Shown here in pieces: positions 59,225-64,000 of a DNA stretch of 64,000 nt. The notes beneath the pieces were generated by a model that was given only the letters and a program-made list of their open reading frames with translations, did no database searches and had not been told where the DNA came from. The DNA is from Neckera pumila (lineage: Eukaryota; Streptophyta; Bryopsida; Hypnales; Neckeraceae). Position 1 is the first letter of the stretch. Each line of letters begins with the position of its first letter. The stretch spans positions 19,527,823 through 19,591,822 of the forward strand of contig OZ018408.1 in assembly GCA_963969595.1 (NCBI GenBank), given 5' to 3'. Made by a program: the position numbers and the translations under genes.

Positions 59225-59396
59225 ACTATAAGAAACCCGCATTTTTCTTGACGGATTTTCTTAGACATCCACCCATTTTCATGTTAATAATAACGTCAAA
59301 CGTAACATCAAAATGTTTTGTTTGACGTTACTATTAACATGAAAATAGGTGGATGTCTAGAAAAATTTGTCAAGAAAAACATGGGTTTCTTATAGT
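59225..59396. mobile_element. 172-bp palindromic MITE with ACTATAAGAAACCC ends
   Basis: Nearly the whole element is one inverted repeat: ACTATAAGAAACCCGCATTT pairs with AAACATGGGTTTCTTATAGT, and the arms extend inward through GACATCCACC and CATGTTAATA to the centre near 59,310. The ends resemble plant CACTA-superfamily termini (CACTACAAGAAA). Confidence 0.75.
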
Positions 59397-60004
59397 GAAA
59401 TAGTATGCTCTAACTAGGAAGAAACAAAAATGCATTCTATAAAACACCCTCCCATTCCACTAAGGCGCACTTAAATCTGAGGCAGAATCCATACCCCTTG
59501 CACACAATTCAGGCCGGAAATGGATGGCCAAATCACTGCTATTTGTTCAATTCACCAACTCCTCTGGTCAACGCACTACACCAAGACGCCCCCTCCCAAG
59601 CAATCGGAGAGAGGTGGTGGTGGCAAGGGTTTGCTTGAAACAAAAACCAACAAAAACAACCAATGCGCCTGACAAGTTCTCGCTCAATTCAAGGCGCCAA
59701 TATAAACCACTTCCAACTAGGCGCTCCTCCCAGCAACAATAGGGCTTGAAGAGCGGAGTACACAGACTGGCCAACAAATGATGCAAGAGTGAAGGACGTG
59801 CTTTAACAATTGCTACAGAACCTGAGCTTTGTATACGGACCTACCACAATCGTGCTCCAGACATGGCTTAGGAGGAGAATAGCACGAAAGGAGGGAAGAA
59901 GAAAAGGCTCATCGCAATATACCTCGCCCTCATCTATATCCATACCTTAAGTTTGGCTGTTTGTTTTGGTTTGTTTTGTTTTGTGTTGTTTTGTTTGTGA
60001 CGTT

Positions 60005-60330
60005 GAGATCTCACAAACCGTGCATCCTCTGGTGGCGTGCTTGATACTGTCAGAAAGCCCTTGGTGAGGAGGGGTGCACGGGCTTGGTTTTGTGGCATTT
60101 GGACCGATAGTGGAAAAGTTATGGATTTTTGAGTTATTTTGGGTTCTTAAAAATTACTAAATTATGCTAAATTGTGTATCTTTTGAACCGTGTGTCAAAT
60201 TATCACGTTCTTGGTACCATTGGAAAGCCCTTGGCAAGGAGGGATGCATGGGCTTTGTTTTGTGGCATTTGGATATATAGTGGAAAAGTTATGGTTTTTG
60301 AGTTGGTTTTGGTTTTTAAAATGACTTTTA
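60005..60330. repeat. Tandem duplication of ~170 bp
   Basis: 60,005-60,160 and 60,178-60,330 share AGAAAGCCCTTGG / GGAAAGCCCTTGG, GGCATTTGGA and TAGTGGAAAAGTTATGG in the same order. They are moderately diverged. No gene is apparent. Confidence 0.7.
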
Positions 60331-60929
60331 ATTTTGTGTTTGGGTGTGGCAACGGCATAGGGATACACTAGTCTATACCTTAGTTTTTCTTTAATTTGAT
60401 TTCCCTATTTTTTACAAATTAAAACATTAAACCACCTATTTTCTTGCGCTGTCGTGTTGAGAGGAGCGCGCTTTGGGAATACGCAAAGTATCTGGCTGCA
60501 ACTGGAACTAGTTAGTCATTGACTTCAAATAATCTTCAAGTCTTCTAGTCTTCAATCTTCTCTTTGTTCTTCGGCCTTCAAACTCCTCCCCGTTGGCCTA
60601 TCCTATGTTGGCTCTAAACGGGTCAGGATTCGGTCAGGTAGGTAATAAGAACCACGGGCCTCGGACGGGTAAAACGGGACGGCATAACACAAGATGCCGT
60701 CCGGATGATGGGCTCCTAAACTTCAAACTCCCGGTGACCAGCTCTAACTAGGCTTTAGCTTTCACCGTGAGAACAAACAGATTCGACCATGTGGGTGATT
60801 AAATCCCACTGTCTCCACAAACACAAAACGAGGCTAAGCATTGGTTTAACCCAAGCTGCCCGCAACAACAAAAGTTTACAATAAAAGACAAGCCACAAGC
60901 CACAACTCATAAATTCTCCTCCAACTCCA

Positions 60930-61340
60930 ACTTCAATTTCAAAGCTAAACTTTGAATGAAGGCCACCAATGCTCCACAACTCCAAATAAAATGAGTGATA
61001 GCTCTTTGTAAAGCTAATACAATTTTCTATACTTTCATCAAATTTCAATTCATTCAAATACTCTCTCCAATATCTATGATTGCCCAAAGTTTTGGCCTCT
61101 AAAAGTGAGGGCAACAGACCCTCCTTCACTTCAACACTCACAACTCACTCATAAATGTTCCAAATACAACAAATGATAGCTATTTGAAAAGCTAACAAAA
61201 TTCTCTACAACTTCTCAAAATTTCATTGCAAAATAAAAATCTGTCCGTCTTCTATAGTTGGTCAAAGTCTCAGCCCCTTCAATTGGGAGGCAGTAGACCT
61301 TCCTCCACTCAAACTAGCACAAATCTCCACTCACAACTTC
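60930..61340. repeat. Diverged tandem duplication of ~190 bp
   Basis: 60,960-61,140 and 61,155-61,330 share ATAGCTCTTTGTAAAGCTAA / ATAGCTATTTGAAAAGCTAA, then CTATGATTGCCCAAAG / CTATAGTTGGTCAAAG, then GGCAACAGACC / GGCAGTAGACC. A 128-residue minus frame (61,141-60,755) crosses the first copy and is not recognised; such sequence often belongs to retrotransposon LTRs. Confidence 0.5.
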
Positions 61341-61527
61341 AATTCAAGCAAGAAAAGACCTCTTCCAATCACAACATCATAATACACAACTCCTCCAATT
61401 TTCATTGAAAAACCCCTTCTCTCCAAAACATAACACAACAACACAATAATTCCCAAAAACAATTGGTCTTCCCTCTTAACTCACAACAGGAGAGAAGATG
61501 AAAAGTAACCGCCTTTTTACTACCTAT

Positions 61528-61690
61528 CTCCACTTTATCTCCACTCTAACTTCACTCTATCTCTTTATCTTTTACTTTTCCATTCTATCTCCACCTTATT
61601 TTATCTCTAACTTCACTCTATCCCTTTATCTTTTACTTTTCTATTCTATCTCCACCTTATCTTATCTCTAACTTCACTCTATCCACTCTA
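61528..61690. repeat. Pyrimidine-rich 61-bp tandem repeat, 2.7 units
   Basis: Units start at 61,528, 61,589 and 61,650, each CTCCACYTTATYT...ACTTCACTCTATC then TTTATCTTTTACTTTT. The array is strongly C+T on this strand. Confidence 0.85.
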
Positions 61691-61694
61691 TCTA

Positions 61695-64000
61695 CGGAAT
61701 AAAGAACTAAAATCCACATATATTCAGTAGAGGTAAAAAAACAAGAGCTCCAATTTCTTGAGACTCAGAAAAAAAACCCTCTAGTTCGACATAGTATAAT
61801 CTAAATAAAACACAAAGAAAAAGAATATCAAATGAGATGAAGCTACCTCAAATGACTTCAACTTCTTTATGATGCAACAAACATTAAAATCTATCTAAAT
61901 CATGTGTATATACATAGTCTACATAATGTCTGCATTTGTAACACGACAGTGCTTTTACATTTTTCATTAGATATACTAATTCAACTATTTAGAGATTTTT
62001 CTATGCTTTTCAATCCTAGGATACCTTCTTCTTATAGGTTTATATACTAAATACATTTTTTACATTTTTAAAAACTGTTTTTCTAATTATACAATACTCC
62101 CAAAAAAAAATGAAAATTTTGGAAAACGTTACAAAAACCGGTTGGTCTTTCTTGCAACCACCGGCCTTCGTCGAAGATATTTCCTTTCATAGATTAGAGC
62201 CTTGGATGTCGGTGACAACGTCCATAGATATCTTCATTGATATCCATTGGACTTAGATATTACCTTTAGCAATGTCTATGAGAATATGAACGTGCATTAC
62301 TTTGCGTTCACGTGTATGCTAGAGAAGACAACAAAGAAATAAGAAGTATGTATTCACAATCAGCAAGTCTACAACTTTCAACAATCACAATTTTTTCCTC
62401 AATATTTGATAGTGCACATGGATTGGAAGTGGACATGGCACAAAAAGGGTTTAGGGAAGGTGCAAACACATCTGACATTGCAATGTCTGCTATGGAAGGG
62501 TCCATACATCAAATTATGACTAGAAATTTTCATTAGATCATTGCTGTTAGCTTCTCTACTTTTGTTCTCAAATAGTCTCTAAAAGACTTGATTTATTTTT
62601 ATTATAGCCAATCGCACATTTCTATCCAAGGTATTCCAAGTAGATACTAGTAAAATTTGCATAAGAACAAGAACTAGTGCATTAGGTAGAAGTAAGCAAT
62701 GCATTTCTTGCACGATAATACTTAGAGAGTAGGGAACATTCCTTTGCTTTGTTGTAGTACACAAAGGTTGTAATTATGTTGCACATAACTTTGCTAGTGC
62801 AAATGTCTCTGTATAAATGTCATGAACAACACCAATATGTTTGTTGGAACATCTGGCATGTCCTTTACAACATCAGTATGCAACTTCTACTTGGAACACT
62901 ATTCCTGCGTTTTAAATATTCCACATAGTTTGTCTTACCTCTTACCTCCACACTTGTATAAAGAACTTGTCATATATATAAAGATGACATACACAATATG
63001 ACATGTATGACATATTGTGTATGATGTATGATGTATTGTATATGACATGGTGTATTGGGCATTAAGTTTGCATTGGATATTATAAAATGCACTTTTGCAT
63101 TATTGAGACCACCTATCATTGTCCATATTTACATCATGTTGAATAGTGCATTCAATCACATGAACATCAAAGGTGACTCTATTTTATTCAATTACTGATC
63201 ATACTGAACGCATCAAAAGGTATTCATGATAGAATACGGATGTCTAAGTTGATGCCGCAAAACATTTGGATGTTTTCAATTGACGTTGCAAGAAACATCT
63301 CAAAAAACAACTAGATGTCTAAGTTGATGTTTTAAAGAAATATTTGGACATCTAATTTTGATGTCTCAAAAATGTCTCAAAAAATGTCTAAACGGCATAA
63401 AATTGTGTTGACTAGGCCTTAGGCTAGGCCTACTATGTCATCCTCCGTGGATGCCACATGTATCAATTTTCTGCCAGCACTTCAAGAGCCACGTTATGGA
63501 TGGAGACAGATGAAAAAAATTCCTAATGTGGCAGCCACATGGTAGAATTTCAAGAGCCCCTAGACCCATATCCCCTTTGATGTTTGACACTTGACATAAA
63601 AACATTTGACCATGTTATTAGAGATTTTATATGTTTTTTGCATGTCAACTATGACGAGAAAAAAGCAACATCTATGCTGACATCAAAGGACATTAGAAGC
63701 AACGCGCTTATGTCAAAAACCACATGTATGGAGAAACATAGGTTTTTTTTTATAGTGTCAACTGACTAATTCTTAGAAGTAATCAGTCAATTTCTTACTA
63801 AGCATTGGAATTGGACCACCAATTGTCCTCATTAAGATATCATTTGCTTGTAGTTCACATCAGATGATTGAACAAGTTGAACAATTGTTGCATGATCTTG
63901 GGCAATAACAATTTCAGATTAAAAGAAACCAATACAAGGAACATTTTTGAATTTCATGCTGGCATTGTCCTAAAAATTCCCTCCAAAGAGACTTAGAAAT
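61695..64000. other. AT-rich sequence with repeat remnants
   Basis: A lone TTGCAAGAAAGACC-type end (inverse) lies near 62,140-62,160. 62,990-63,060 is rich in GACATGTATGACATATTGTG-like repeats. 63,230-63,400 holds a degenerate tandem of GATGTCTAAGTTGATG. A CACTA-like end (inverse of CACTATAAAAAAAACC) is at 63,740-63,757 without a visible partner. No gene is supported. Confidence 0.4.

Noticed and set aside
1..64000. tRNA, rRNA, CRISPR and bacterial-type features
   Set aside because: None seen: no cloverleaf with a GTTCRANNC-type box, no regularly spaced repeats with unique spacers, no operon-like gene packing.

Overview
This is an AT-rich eukaryotic nuclear window, almost certainly from a land plant with a repeat-swollen genome. 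It has GT-AG introns, a plant-type Golgi Qb-SNARE gene, relics of plant gene families (GDSL lipase, F-box, vacuolar NHX antiporter), many MITE-like elements and a degenerate retroelement. There are no bacterial operons, Shine-Dalgarno sites or CRISPR arrays. My best guess is a bryophyte, lycophyte or fern rather than a flowering plant; this rests on general impression only. Most single-exon reading frames are chance frames in AT-rich repeats, so few are called.

Layout. 1-6.2 kb: nested and tandem transposon-like repeats. 6.4-13 kb: MITEs, a foldback element, a broken GDSL first exon (8.1-8.4 kb, minus) and a 132-bp perfect-looking hairpin (11.2 kb). 13.2-29.0 kb: a field of approximately 930-bp elements bounded by TTAACCCCTAAAG at one end and its complement at the other, in two diverged subfamilies, with intervening MITEs and a decayed cysteine-rich ORF (22 kb, minus). 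30.4-32.7 kb: the one clearly intact gene, a six-exon GOS1 Qb-SNARE on the minus strand whose reading frame I could follow exactly through five introns to a 227-residue product. 33.6-36.8 kb: AT-rich and featureless. 36.9-37.8 kb: an F-box pseudogene. 38.0-43.7 kb: a retroelement on the minus strand, bounded by two 120-bp direct repeats of about 97% identity, with an RGG-tailed ORF1 relic and a reverse transcriptase containing IPMG and YIDD motifs. 46.9-49.3 kb: a MITE and a GC-rich decayed ORF. 50.9-51.7 kb: NHX-type Na+/H+ antiporter exons, one of them tandemly duplicated, with stops. 54.4-56.2 kb: a repeated in-frame unit and a foldback. 57.2-59.1 kb (minus): the most unusual item, an intronless frame that joins a PD-(D/E)XK nuclease-like domain to an atypical protein kinase domain, broken by two MITEs and several stops. 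59.2-64 kb: a palindromic MITE, tandem duplications and AT-rich sequence.

Functionally only GOS1 looks expressed (vesicle docking within the Golgi). The other coding traces are broken and document how this genome decays: many in-frame stops are TAG or TAA where CAG or CAA would fit, as expected from C-to-T change in methylated repeats.
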